Assembly (NCBI GenBank): GCA_964435595.1
Contig: CAYSZV010000005.1
Coordinates: 14,742 to 78,741, forward strand
Direction: 5' to 3'
DNA length: 64,000 nucleotides
Source of the DNA: Izemoplasma sp964435595
GTDB lineage: Bacteria > Bacillota_I > Bacilli_A > Izemoplasmatales > Izemoplasmataceae
Shown piece after piece: positions 45,964 through 53,410 of this stretch (positions within the stretch are counted from its first letter, which is position 1; every line of letters begins with the position of its first letter). The notes beneath the pieces are model-generated. The model made no database searches and was not told where the DNA came from. It saw only the letters and a program-made list of their open reading frames with translations. The position numbers and the translations under genes are program-made.

Positions 45964-46272
45964 ATGCCTGTAATTTATGCAAACAATGAGAATTTTAAAG
46001 AAAAAGTAGCAGAAGGAACTGTAATATTAGACTTCTATGCAGACTGGTGTGCTCCATGTAGAATGATTGGTCCTGTATTAGAACAAATCGCAGAAGAGAA
46101 TCCAGAATTAAAAGTAGTAAAAGTAAACGTTGATGAAAACATCGAATTAGCAAACAATTTCGGTGTAAAAGGAATCCCAGCTTTATTCGTTCTTAAAGAA
46201 GGAAAAACTGTAGCACAACGTGCAGGATTCATGCCAAAGGCTGCATTAGTAGACTGGGCACTAAACGCATAA
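45964..46272 (+). CDS. trxA: Thioredoxin
   Basis: General disulfide reductase, 102 aa. Redox site WCAPC (Cys29, Cys32) replaces the common WCGPC by one residue. Conserved FYADWC, cis-Pro in GVKGIPALFVL. AAGAGGAGG precedes the ATG. Monocistronic with own promoter and terminator. Confidence 0.95.
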   Translation: MPVIYANNENFKEKVAEGTVILDFYADWCAPCRMIGPVLEQIAEENPELKVVKVNVDENIELANNFGVKGIPALFVLKEGKTVAQRAGFMPKAALVDWALNA

Positions 46273-46278
46273 AAAATA

Positions 46279-46305
46279 CCAAGTTTAAAAACTTGGTTTT
46301 TTTTT
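46279..46305 (+). terminator. Terminator after trxA
   Basis: CCAAGTTT / AAACTTGG stem followed by nine T. Confidence 0.85.
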
Positions 46306-46336
46306 GCCTTTAATGTATAATACATTTGGTGATAAT

Positions 46337-47215
46337 ATGGATGGAATCTTAATCGTAAACAAACCAATCAACTATACGTCTCATGACATAATTAGTATCC
46401 TTAGGAAAATGTTGAACACAAAGAAGCTTGGACATACAGGAACATTAGATCCTGATGCATCCGGTGTTTTGGTAGTCGGTGTCAATAAAGGAACAAAGAT
46501 TATGAAGTACTTAAACAATGATGATAAAATTTATGAGGCAAAAGCATGTATTGGTAGATCTACAGACACACTAGATAAAACTGGAGAGATTCTAGAAGAA
46601 GTAAACGTTACTTCAATCAACAATCTTGATGAAGTGATTCAATCCTTCAAAGGAATCTACACACAAACTCCGCCAATGTATAGTGCAATTAAATATAAAG
46701 GTAAAAGATTATATGAATATGCCCGTCAAGGTATTATAATCGATGATATTCCATCGAGAGACATCACTGTATACGATATTTCTCGTACAAGCGAAATTGA
46801 ATATAAAGATAATTGTGCCTTCTTTGATTATCAAGTGCATGCTAGTAAAGGACTTTATGTTCGAACACTGTCTTACGACATTGGTAAAAAATGTGGCTTC
46901 CCTGCACACAACTTTGATTTAAAGAGAGTAAAGGCAGGCAAATTTGATATCGGACAAAGTTATACATTGGAGCAAATTGAAAAAGGTGAATACACAATCA
47001 TCTCAATGAGTGATGCTTTAAATCATTTACCATCTTTAATTCTTAAGGATCATTTGAAACAACATGTCAATAATGGAATGGCAATTAGCATAAAAGAATT
47101 TGATTCTCCAGAGTTAACTAGGATTGTAGATGAAGAAGGAAATTTACTTGCTCTATATGATAAACACGAAACCGACTATAAGATGAAAGCACAAAACGTG
47201 TTTTTGAAGGAATGA
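46337..47215 (+). CDS. truB: tRNA pseudouridine-55 synthase
   Basis: Makes pseudouridine 55 in the T-loop of tRNA. Catalytic Asp in GHTGTLDPDASGVLVV, then KTGE, and YSAIKYKGKRLYEYAR; a C-terminal PUA-like part. 292 aa from ATG 46337 (TTGGTGAT upstream); the frame opens earlier at 46304 within the trxA terminator, which is unlikely. truB-ribF-rpsO follows the B. subtilis order. Confidence 0.94.
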   Translation: MDGILIVNKPINYTSHDIISILRKMLNTKKLGHTGTLDPDASGVLVVGVNKGTKIMKYLNNDDKIYEAKACIGRSTDTLDKTGEILEEVNVTSINNLDEVIQSFKGIYTQTPPMYSAIKYKGKRLYEYARQGIIIDDIPSRDITVYDISRTSEIEYKDNCAFFDYQVHASKGLYVRTLSYDIGKKCGFPAHNFDLKRVKAGKFDIGQSYTLEQIEKGEYTIISMSDALNHLPSLILKDHLKQHVNNGMAISIKEFDSPELTRIVDEEGNLLALYDKHETDYKMKAQNVFLKE

Positions 47216-47220
47216 TATAA

Positions 47221-48138
47221 ATGGAAGTTATTAAACTCAACGGAAACAAAGTACAGGAAAACAGTGTCTGCGCAATCGGCTTTTTTGATGGAGTACACAG
47301 TGCGCACAAAGAGTTAATCGAAGAAACTATCAAAATTGGTAAACAAAAGAATCTTAAAACTGGTGTCATTACATTTGATGTTCATCCAAAAAGTGTCTTG
47401 TTTGATTTAGAGTATAAATACTTGACACCGATTGATCGTAAAATTGAACTCTTCAAACAATATGATTTAGACTATGTATATATTATTGTCTTTGATAAAC
47501 AAAAAGCAAGTTTAACTCCACAAGAGTTTATTGAATTTTATTTGGGAAACATAAATACAATTGTTTGTGGCTTTGATTTTAAATTTGGTGTCCGCGGAAG
47601 TGGTAAAGTGAAAACACTCCAAAATTACAATTCATTTGAAACAGTGGNNNNNNNNNNGGTTGTAGAAGAAGTAACCTATGATGGATTCAAAGTTGGAAGT
47701 ACTCATATAAGAGATTTGATTCTCAGTGGACAAGTTGATAAAGTGAATGATATCTTAGGGGACTATTATAGTATCAAGGGTGAAGTCATCCATGGTGAAA
47801 AAAAAGGTCGAATGATTGGGTATCCAACTGCAAACATTGATACCAATGAATATCTCATTCCAAAAACAGGTGTCTATGTTACAATGACAAAGGTTGATGA
47901 TGTATGGTATCAATCAATGAGTAGTGTTGGACACAACCCTACATTAAATTGTAGAGTTGATGTTTCAGTTGAATCAAATATCTTTGACTTCAATCAAGAG
48001 ATATATGGTAAAGTGATTGAATTGAAATTCATTAAGAGATTACGAGATGAATTAAAGTTCACCTCGGTAGACGATTTAATTAAAACAATTGATCAAGACA
48101 AGGTAGATAGTTTACGAGTATTAAAATCATTGAAATAA
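47221..48138 (+). CDS. ribF: Bifunctional riboflavin kinase/FAD synthetase (assembly gap inside)
   Basis: Converts riboflavin to FMN and FAD. The N-terminal adenylyltransferase motif reads GFFDGVHSAHKELI, with Ala where HxGH is usual. The C-terminal kinase has GRMIGYPTANID and GVGHNP-like SVGHNPTLNC. A 10-N gap interrupts residue ~143: FETV-gap-VVEEVTYDG. Joining the GG on each side would give FETVVVEEV in frame, so the gap is probably spurious. About 301 aa when closed. 5 bases after truB. Confidence 0.92.
   Translation: MEVIKLNGNKVQENSVCAIGFFDGVHSAHKELIEETIKIGKQKNLKTGVITFDVHPKSVLFDLEYKYLTPIDRKIELFKQYDLDYVYIIVFDKQKASLTPQEFIEFYLGNINTIVCGFDFKFGVRGSGKVKTLQNYNSFETVXXXXVVEEVTYDGFKVGSTHIRDLILSGQVDKVNDILGDYYSIKGEVIHGEKKGRMIGYPTANIDTNEYLIPKTGVYVTMTKVDDVWYQSMSSVGHNPTLNCRVDVSVESNIFDFNQEIYGKVIELKFIKRLRDELKFTSVDDLIKTIDQDKVDSLRVLKSLK
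47648..47657. other. Assembly gap (10 N) inside ribF
   Basis: Flanked by ...ACAGTGG and GGTTGTAG...; overlapping the GG closes the gap without loss of frame. Confidence 0.95.
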
Positions 48139-48141
48139 TAC

Positions 48142-48169
48142 TTGCATTACCTATTGCTTGTGATATAAT
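48142..48169 (+). promoter_or_regulatory. Promoter of rpsO
   Basis: TTGCAT at 48142-48147, 16-base spacer ending in TGA, TATAAT at 48164-48169 (extended -10). Confidence 0.75.
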
Positions 48170-48175
48170 AATTTT

Positions 48176-48249
48176 GCGCCTGATACTTAGATGTAGGACA
48201 CTCCGCCCTATTTCCAGGTATAAGGTAAGACAATAAAATAAGGAGGAAC
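48176..48249 (+). promoter_or_regulatory. Possible S15-binding leader of rpsO
   Basis: A leader of about 75 bases. TAGG / CCTA pair around ACACTCCGC, and CTTA / TAAG could close an outer helix, giving a multi-helix leader of the kind S15 binds to repress itself in other bacteria. Assigned by position and folding only. Confidence 0.35.
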
Positions 48250-48255
48250 ATGATC

Positions 48256-48525
48256 ATGGCTTTAACAAAAGAGCAAAAATCAGAATTAGTAGCTAAGTTC
48301 GGTCGTAAAGAGGGAGACACTGGTAGCCCTGAGGTTCAAGTTGCAATTTTAACTACAGAAATTAATGAGTTAAATGAACACTTAAAAGAACACAAACACG
48401 ATCACCATTCAAGACGTGGATTACTGAAAAAAGTTGGACACAGAAGAAACTTACTGAAATACTTAGCGAAAAAAGATGTCGAAAGATATCGTGCCTTAAT
48501 CAAAGAATTAGGATTAAGAAGATAG
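48256..48525 (+). CDS. rpsO: 30S ribosomal protein S15
   Basis: Primary 16S rRNA-binding protein of the platform. 89 aa, exactly the usual length from ATG 48256; ATG 48250 sits too close to AGGAGGA. Conserved GDTGSPEVQVAILTTEI, HHSRRGLLKKVGHRRNLLKY. Own promoter and terminator; pnp, normally next, is 4.9 kb away. Confidence 0.97.
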   Translation: MALTKEQKSELVAKFGRKEGDTGSPEVQVAILTTEINELNEHLKEHKHDHHSRRGLLKKVGHRRNLLKYLAKKDVERYRALIKELGLRR

Positions 48526-48537
48526 TTTACTAGAAGA

Positions 48538-48564
48538 GACTTACAGAAATGTAAGTCTTTTTTT
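48538..48564 (+). terminator. Terminator after rpsO
   Basis: GACTTACA / TGTAAGTC stem with a GAAA tetraloop, then seven T. Confidence 0.9.
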
Positions 48565-48574
48565 ATTTCATATA

Positions 48575-48583
48575 TGTTATAAT
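48575..48583 (+). promoter_or_regulatory. Extended -10 promoter of the AAC(6')-like gene
   Basis: TGTTATAAT just 14 bases upstream of the ATG, so the leader is very short. Confidence 0.6.
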
Positions 48584-48596
48584 GAATTGAGGTGAT

Positions 48597-49037
48597 ATGA
48601 TGATTATTGAATATAAAAAAGAATATTACGATGCATACAAAAAGTTGGTGAAAGAACTTTGGAATGATATCACTGATGAAACCGTTCAAGAAATTACAAG
48701 TGAACATCTATCAGGGAGAGAATTTATCTTTCTATATGAGAGAGACAATGAAATCATCGGATTCATAAATACTTCAATTCGTAGTGATTATGTTCCAGGA
48801 TCTACAGGAGATGGTGTTGCTTATATTGAAGGAATTTATGTTTGCAAAGCATATCGTAGAAATCAAGTTGCAATTCAATTAGTAGATCATGTCATAAATT
48901 ATTTCAAACAAAGAGGCTTTACTGAAATTGGAAGTGATTCCGAAATTGAGAATGAGGTATCATATTTTTGGCACAAAGCTATCGGATTTAAAGAGGTAGA
49001 ACGATGCGTTCATTATATACGGAAAATAGGAGAATAA
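48597..49037 (+). CDS. AAC(6')-like GNAT acetyltransferase
   Basis: 146 aa GNAT protein. The pattern RSDYVPGSTGDGVAYIEGIY, then YRRNQVAIQLVDH, IGSDSEIENEVSYFWHKAIG and FKEVERCVHYIRK follows the chromosomal aminoglycoside 6'-N-acetyltransferase group. Aminoglycoside resistance is possible but not shown; a native amine substrate is equally likely. GAGGTGAT precedes ATG 48597 (ATG 48600 in frame). First gene of the block inserted between rpsO and pnp. Confidence 0.75.
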   Translation: MMIIEYKKEYYDAYKKLVKELWNDITDETVQEITSEHLSGREFIFLYERDNEIIGFINTSIRSDYVPGSTGDGVAYIEGIYVCKAYRRNQVAIQLVDHVINYFKQRGFTEIGSDSEIENEVSYFWHKAIGFKEVERCVHYIRKIGE

Positions 49038-49038
49038 C

Positions 49039-49947
49039 ATGAGAGAAATTAAGATAAATGATTCCTATCAAAATCAACTTCACACTTATATTTTTGATGG
49101 ATTGAAATCTCCAAAAGGTGTGTTGCTAATTGTTCATGGATTAAATGAACATGGATTACGATATAAAGAATTTGCTCAATTTGTAAATCAATCTGAACTC
49201 CTGGTCATTGCTTTTGACCACATATCACAAGGGCACTCAAGAAAAGAGAATGAAACAGTCGTTGATTTTGGTAAAAATGGTGATAAAGTTTTAGTAAATG
49301 GACTCGATTCTGTGACAAAATATATTCAAAAAGAATATCCTGATTTACCACTATATGTGTTTGGTCATTCAATGGGAACTATGATTATTAGGTACTATTT
49401 GCAAACGCATAAAAATCCATTTCAAAAAGTCATTTTAAACGGTGGAGGATACTCGGATTTAAAGGGTATCAATATTGGTATTTTTATAGGTAAAATTTTA
49501 TGTCTTTTTAAAGCAAAAAAACCGTCTAAATTTTTCGATAATTTGTTTCGTCAAACTCAGTATAAAATATTGGAAAAAACACAAATCGATCATTTCATTG
49601 AATGGCTCACAAGAGACAAAGAAAAAACGGAATTAAACAAGCAGGATTCGTTTTTATTCATCCGTCTTGCAACCCGCTCTTTTCTTGTGAACTTATTAAT
49701 GATAAAATATATTAATAAGGTAGATCATATTTTTGGAACAAACTTAGATACACCAATCCTCTTATTAAGTGGATCACATGATCCAGCTACTAAATTTGGT
49801 GAAGGAATCATTGAATTAAATGCGTTATATCAAAAAGCTGGTATACAATCACAATACATAATATATGAAGAAGGAAGACATGATACACTTCAAGAGATCA
49901 ATCGCGAAGAAGTATTCAAAGACATCCTTCAATTCTTGGAGGGATGA
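49039..49947 (+). CDS. Alpha/beta hydrolase, monoacylglycerol lipase-like
   Basis: 302 aa Hydrolase_4/lysophospholipase-type enzyme. Oxyanion region LLIVHGLNEHGLRY, nucleophile Ser in GHSMGTMIIRYY, Asp in LSGSHDPATK, His in EEGRHDTLQE. No signal peptide. Starts one base after the preceding stop, with AATAGGAGAA upstream. Confidence 0.88.
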   Translation: MREIKINDSYQNQLHTYIFDGLKSPKGVLLIVHGLNEHGLRYKEFAQFVNQSELLVIAFDHISQGHSRKENETVVDFGKNGDKVLVNGLDSVTKYIQKEYPDLPLYVFGHSMGTMIIRYYLQTHKNPFQKVILNGGGYSDLKGINIGIFIGKILCLFKAKKPSKFFDNLFRQTQYKILEKTQIDHFIEWLTRDKEKTELNKQDSFLFIRLATRSFLVNLLMIKYINKVDHIFGTNLDTPILLLSGSHDPATKFGEGIIELNALYQKAGIQSQYIIYEEGRHDTLQEINREEVFKDILQFLEG

Positions 49948-49949
49948 TT

Positions 49950-51029
49950 ATGACACAAGAAAGACGCATGAGAATACTACAAAACGTAGCGATTGTAACA
50001 TTAATACTCATTTCAATGTTTTATTTAAATAAATTATTTGAAATGCAGATTAAAACATTATTAGGAGCAATCAATACTGTATTATTCCCATTTGGGATCG
50101 CATTGTTTATTTCTTATTTGCTCGCACCAATTATGAAATTTATTGAAAAGAAATTTAAAATTAAAAAACGGGCTTTGTCAATTGTGATAGTATTTATCTT
50201 ATTGATTATAGTACTTGCCTTATTCTCATTAATTGTTGGAAATATCATATTTTCACAAGCAGAACTATTTTTCCAGGTAGATTGGGACAATATTATTGCG
50301 CAAATCGAAACATTTGTATCAAGTAATCCACAATTCACTTCTGCATATGATGCATTAAAAGAATATATTAGCGTGGAATCATTATCTTCTTATGTATTTA
50401 ATGTCTTTGATTTATTCCGTGGAGTCGTTGGAGTTATCGTTACAATCGTTTTGGTTCCTGTATTCCTAGTATTCCTACTAAATGATAGAAACACGATTTT
50501 TAAAGGGATTATATGGGCTTTACCGAAGAAATATAGACAAGATGTCATTGAATTAGGAACAAGAGCCAATGATGTAACTGAAAAATACTTCAATGGAAGA
50601 TTTCTGAGTATGTTTATAATGAGCATTTTCTTTACAATTATATTCATAATCTTAGGATTTGGTATAGATAAAGCTGTTTTCTTTGGATTTACCTTGGGAT
50701 TCTTAGATATCATTCCTTATATAGGTGGATTTGTTGGTGTATTGTTGCCAATCTTATATTCATTTACAATTCCAACTCAAGTTTTGTTTGGTGTATGGTG
50801 CTTTGTTGCAATTATTATTATTAATGCCATTGCACAATTTGTACAAGGGAATATCTTACAACCTTATATAATGGGAAAAGAAGTAAAACTTCATCCATTA
50901 TTAATCTTATCAAGTTTCATTTTCTTTGGAGCATTATTTGGAATTACAGGAATTATCTTAGCAATTCCAATTACAGGGACATTAAAAGCAACAGTCGAAT
51001 ATTACAGGGAGGTAAAATCGGATGGATAA
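49950..51029 (+). CDS. AI-2E family membrane transporter (second copy)
   Basis: 359 aa, about eight helices, paralogous to the protein at 28148: GFLDIIPYIGGFVGVLLP and GNILQPYIMGKEVKLHPL are the family signature in the same positions. TTGGAGGG lies 6 bases before ATG 49950; ATG 49944 is inside the site. Its end overlaps a small membrane gene by 8 bases. Confidence 0.88.
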   Translation: MTQERRMRILQNVAIVTLILISMFYLNKLFEMQIKTLLGAINTVLFPFGIALFISYLLAPIMKFIEKKFKIKKRALSIVIVFILLIIVLALFSLIVGNIIFSQAELFFQVDWDNIIAQIETFVSSNPQFTSAYDALKEYISVESLSSYVFNVFDLFRGVVGVIVTIVLVPVFLVFLLNDRNTIFKGIIWALPKKYRQDVIELGTRANDVTEKYFNGRFLSMFIMSIFFTIIFIILGFGIDKAVFFGFTLGFLDIIPYIGGFVGVLLPILYSFTIPTQVLFGVWCFVAIIIINAIAQFVQGNILQPYIMGKEVKLHPLLILSSFIFFGALFGITGIILAIPITGTLKATVEYYREVKSDG

Positions 51030-51408
51030 TATGTTAGAAACGATTTATAAGTACGTATATATAGGCAGTTATATTGTCATTACAGTATTTATGCTGATAT
51101 TTAATATCAATGCAGGAGCATTTTCAATTTGGGGTACTTTGTTGGTATTCGGAATTGTAACGTTTATCTTATTCTTAATGGGTAGATTGGTACAAGAACG
51201 TTTTGACAATACATTACAGATGTATTTGATTATTATTAGTATTTTATACTTAGTATCAGCATTTATTAAAAAAGATACTGGTATTCTAGATGATATGGGA
51301 GACCCTGTAGGATTTCACTATGGATGGGCAAATTTCTGGTCTGCGATTTCTGCAATGGTAATCTTTGCAGCAGCATTCTTCTTAGATGGGATCTTTGAAT
51401 CAGAATAA
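51022..51408 (+). CDS. Small membrane protein next to AI-2E permease
   Basis: 128 aa, four hydrophobic helices (about 13-30, 36-54, 67-84, 107-124). A conserved-looking loop has KKDTGILDDMGDP and YGWANFW. No family recognised. GGGAGG precedes ATG 51022. It overlaps genes on both sides, a tight translational unit. Confidence 0.7.
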   Translation: MDNMLETIYKYVYIGSYIVITVFMLIFNINAGAFSIWGTLLVFGIVTFILFLMGRLVQERFDNTLQMYLIIISILYLVSAFIKKDTGILDDMGDPVGFHYGWANFWSAISAMVIFAAAFFLDGIFESE

Positions 51409-52115
51409 TGAATCCTAATTTTGAAGCACGAAAAAGAGTTAACTATTTGTTTTTATCAATTGTAACTACATTTCTACTTATTGGATTGGTTACCAATATC
51501 GAATTGTGGCCATTTATAGGTGGAATCTTACTAATTTTTTGGGGAAATGCTGTATACAATAAAATGCAAAAGCAATCTGCCATGACATTCTTTGACGGTA
51601 TATTAACCATCAGAAAATTACACAAAGAATATGTTTATGATGTGAAAGAGTTTATCTCTTTCAAGATCATGCGTGATTCTGAGGGAACTGATTCCTTATA
51701 TGGTGTGTATTTAAAAGATGGAAAAATGAAGAAGAAGACCTTGTGTTATGATGTCTATGAGATTGGTTTAAAGACAATCCAAGAATATTTAAATGAATAT
51801 ATTGAATCATATTCGGGTATAAATGATTTAGAAAAAGAACAACAAGAACGTGAAATACGTATCATTTTAAATAATTCTATTTCAAGTATAATGTTACTAA
51901 TCTCTACGATGATGAATTTTGTATTAGCTTTTACTGTTTTATTTACCCTAACATCATTGTTTTTGGCAATCCTTTCACTCATAGTCTTCACTGTTTATAA
52001 TGTCATATCTAGAAAAATAGTGAGAAATAATACTTTGGGGAAAGTGTTTCTAATTATCAGTGCTATATTAATGGGTAGTACATTCATAAATTTCTTTTTA
52101 ACAATGGATATATAA
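51408..52115 (+). CDS. Membrane protein of unknown function
   Basis: 235 aa. Two N-terminal helices (about 13-48), a cytoplasmic-looking PH-like stretch (60-130, DGILTIRKLHKEYVYDVKEF), an acidic helix (EKEQQERE), and two or three C-terminal helices (155-232). The layout resembles small membrane proteins with a bacterial PH-like module, but I cannot assign it. TAATG overlap with the previous gene. Confidence 0.65.
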   Translation: MNPNFEARKRVNYLFLSIVTTFLLIGLVTNIELWPFIGGILLIFWGNAVYNKMQKQSAMTFFDGILTIRKLHKEYVYDVKEFISFKIMRDSEGTDSLYGVYLKDGKMKKKTLCYDVYEIGLKTIQEYLNEYIESYSGINDLEKEQQEREIRIILNNSISSIMLLISTMMNFVLAFTVLFTLTSLFLAILSLIVFTVYNVISRKIVRNNTLGKVFLIISAILMGSTFINFFLTMDI

Positions 52116-52134
52116 TATAGGAAAGAGGTGGAGT

Positions 52135-52650
52135 ATGGAGTTTAAAATTTGGTATGGTGAATCAATTGGGTCAATCAGTCAAAAAGATATCGATATGTGG
52201 TTCGATATTTATAATAATGACTTATTTGAAGATCGCGGCTACGACATTACATTTATGGACATAGACGAAGTGGAAGAACTATATAAAAGATTAAAAGGTG
52301 AATACGTTGAATACCTGTTATCACTCCAAGAAGATCCAGCTTTCTTATTTTATGTAGTTCTCGAAGATAATCATGAAATGTATGTTTCTCATGCTCGTGT
52401 CATTACACGAGATGATCTGTATTATATTGAAGGATTAGAAACCCATAGAGACATGTATTACAAAGGGTATGCAACACAGGTAATTAATAAAGTTTGCGAC
52501 ATTGCTTTACAAGATGGAATTAAGGAAGTATATGCAAACATTTATTACCTGAATGAGCCTTCTATTAAGACCTTTAAGAAGTGTGGCTTTATCACGATTA
52601 GCGATCCAGAAAACAAACGTGTAACAATGAAAAAAAGACTTGTCGATTGA
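52135..52650 (+). CDS. GNAT-family N-acetyltransferase
   Basis: 171 aa. C-terminal GNAT core: YYIEGLETHRDMYYKGYATQ, VINKVCDIALQDG, and NEPSIKTFKKCGF, the usual closing motif. Substrate unknown. GAAAGAGGTGG precedes ATG 52135. Its stop codon lies in the loop of the following terminator. Confidence 0.85.
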   Translation: MEFKIWYGESIGSISQKDIDMWFDIYNNDLFEDRGYDITFMDIDEVEELYKRLKGEYVEYLLSLQEDPAFLFYVVLEDNHEMYVSHARVITRDDLYYIEGLETHRDMYYKGYATQVINKVCDIALQDGIKEVYANIYYLNEPSIKTFKKCGFITISDPENKRVTMKKRLVD

Positions 52651-52661
52651 CAGGTCTTTTT
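52635..52661 (+). terminator. Terminator after the 52.1-kb GNAT gene
   Basis: AAGACTTGTC / GACAGGTCTT (one G-U pair) with GATT loop and T-run. Confidence 0.8.
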
Positions 52662-52700
52662 GGATGAAATCACTTTCATAAAACTTTGTAATAATAATCG

Positions 52701-52729
52701 TTGACAATCATTCGATTAAGGAGTATATT
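52701..52729 (+). promoter_or_regulatory. Sigma-A promoter of the UPF0316 gene
   Basis: Consensus TTGACA at 52701-52706, 17-base spacer, TATATT at 52724-52729. ATGCG-N8-CGCAT (52730-52747) lies over the predicted start site and may be an operator or 5' hairpin. Confidence 0.8.
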
Positions 52730-52775
52730 ATGCGTATTCGAACGCATCAAATATCGACTTATGGAGGATAAAACA

Positions 52776-53297
52776 GTGCATCAATTATTAATTTATGGAT
52801 TGATTTTGATATTCAAAACAATCGAAGTTTCAATGGCTACTTTACGAATTGTTCTGATTACAAAAGATGAACGATTAAAAGGAGCAATTATTGGCTTTTT
52901 TGAAGTAATGTTATGGGTAATATTAGTGTCAACTGTTTTAACCAACATAACGGAAGACCCAATCAAAGTGGTCATTTACGCATTAGGATTTGCAGTAGGA
53001 AACTATGTAGGAAGTAAAGTTGAGAATTTCATAGCAATTGGAACATCTAATATTGAAGCCATTGTTTTGAAACAACATGGGAAACAATTAAGTATTGATT
53101 TACGTGCAAGAGGATACGCAGTTACTGCAGTAGATGCCAAAGGTATGAATAGTGATCGAGAAATTCTGTACATTCATTTACCTAGAAAACAAGTGCGAAA
53201 TGCTGTATCAATTATTAGAGATTTACAAGAAAATGTTGTTATCACAATCAATGATATCAAGCCAATTTATGGTGGCTATAGAACACTTAGAAGATAA
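52776..53297 (+). CDS. UPF0316/DUF2179 membrane protein (YebE-like)
   Basis: 173 aa. Three N-terminal helices (about 3-85: FKTIEVSMATLRIVLITK, FEVMLWVILVSTVLTNI, VVIYALGFAVGNYVGS) and a C-terminal DUF2179 cytosolic domain (VDAKGMNSDREILYIHLPR). Function unknown; DUF2179 also occurs in YitT-type proteins. Start is GTG 52776, with GGAGG 8 bases upstream. The open frame continues upstream to 52701 but into the promoter. Confidence 0.85.
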   Translation: MHQLLIYGLILIFKTIEVSMATLRIVLITKDERLKGAIIGFFEVMLWVILVSTVLTNITEDPIKVVIYALGFAVGNYVGSKVENFIAIGTSNIEAIVLKQHGKQLSIDLRARGYAVTAVDAKGMNSDREILYIHLPRKQVRNAVSIIRDLQENVVITINDIKPIYGGYRTLRR

Positions 53298-53320
53298 GCA
53301 TCCGGAATGGGATGCTTTTT
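53297..53320 (+). terminator. Terminator after the UPF0316 gene
   Basis: AGCATCC / GGATGCT stem, GGAATG loop, short T-run. Confidence 0.8.
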
Positions 53321-53357
53321 AAATATATAAATATATTACTTTAAAAATATAGTATTT

Positions 53358-53366
53358 TGTGATAAT
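53358..53366 (+). promoter_or_regulatory. Extended -10 promoter of pnp
   Basis: TGTGATAAT about 45 bases upstream of ATG 53411. The leader is A/G-rich. Confidence 0.55.
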
Positions 53367-53410
53367 ATTATAAATTGGAAAAAATAAAGAGAAAAGAAAA
53401 GAGGAAAAGT

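Noticed and set aside
52730..52771. 13-codon leader ORF (MRIRTHQISTYGG) with an RBS-like AAGGAG, ending just before the UPF0316 GTG
   Set aside because: The AAGGAG lies in the spacer of the TTGACA/TATATT promoter and the predicted transcript starts after this ATG, so it would not be translated from that promoter.
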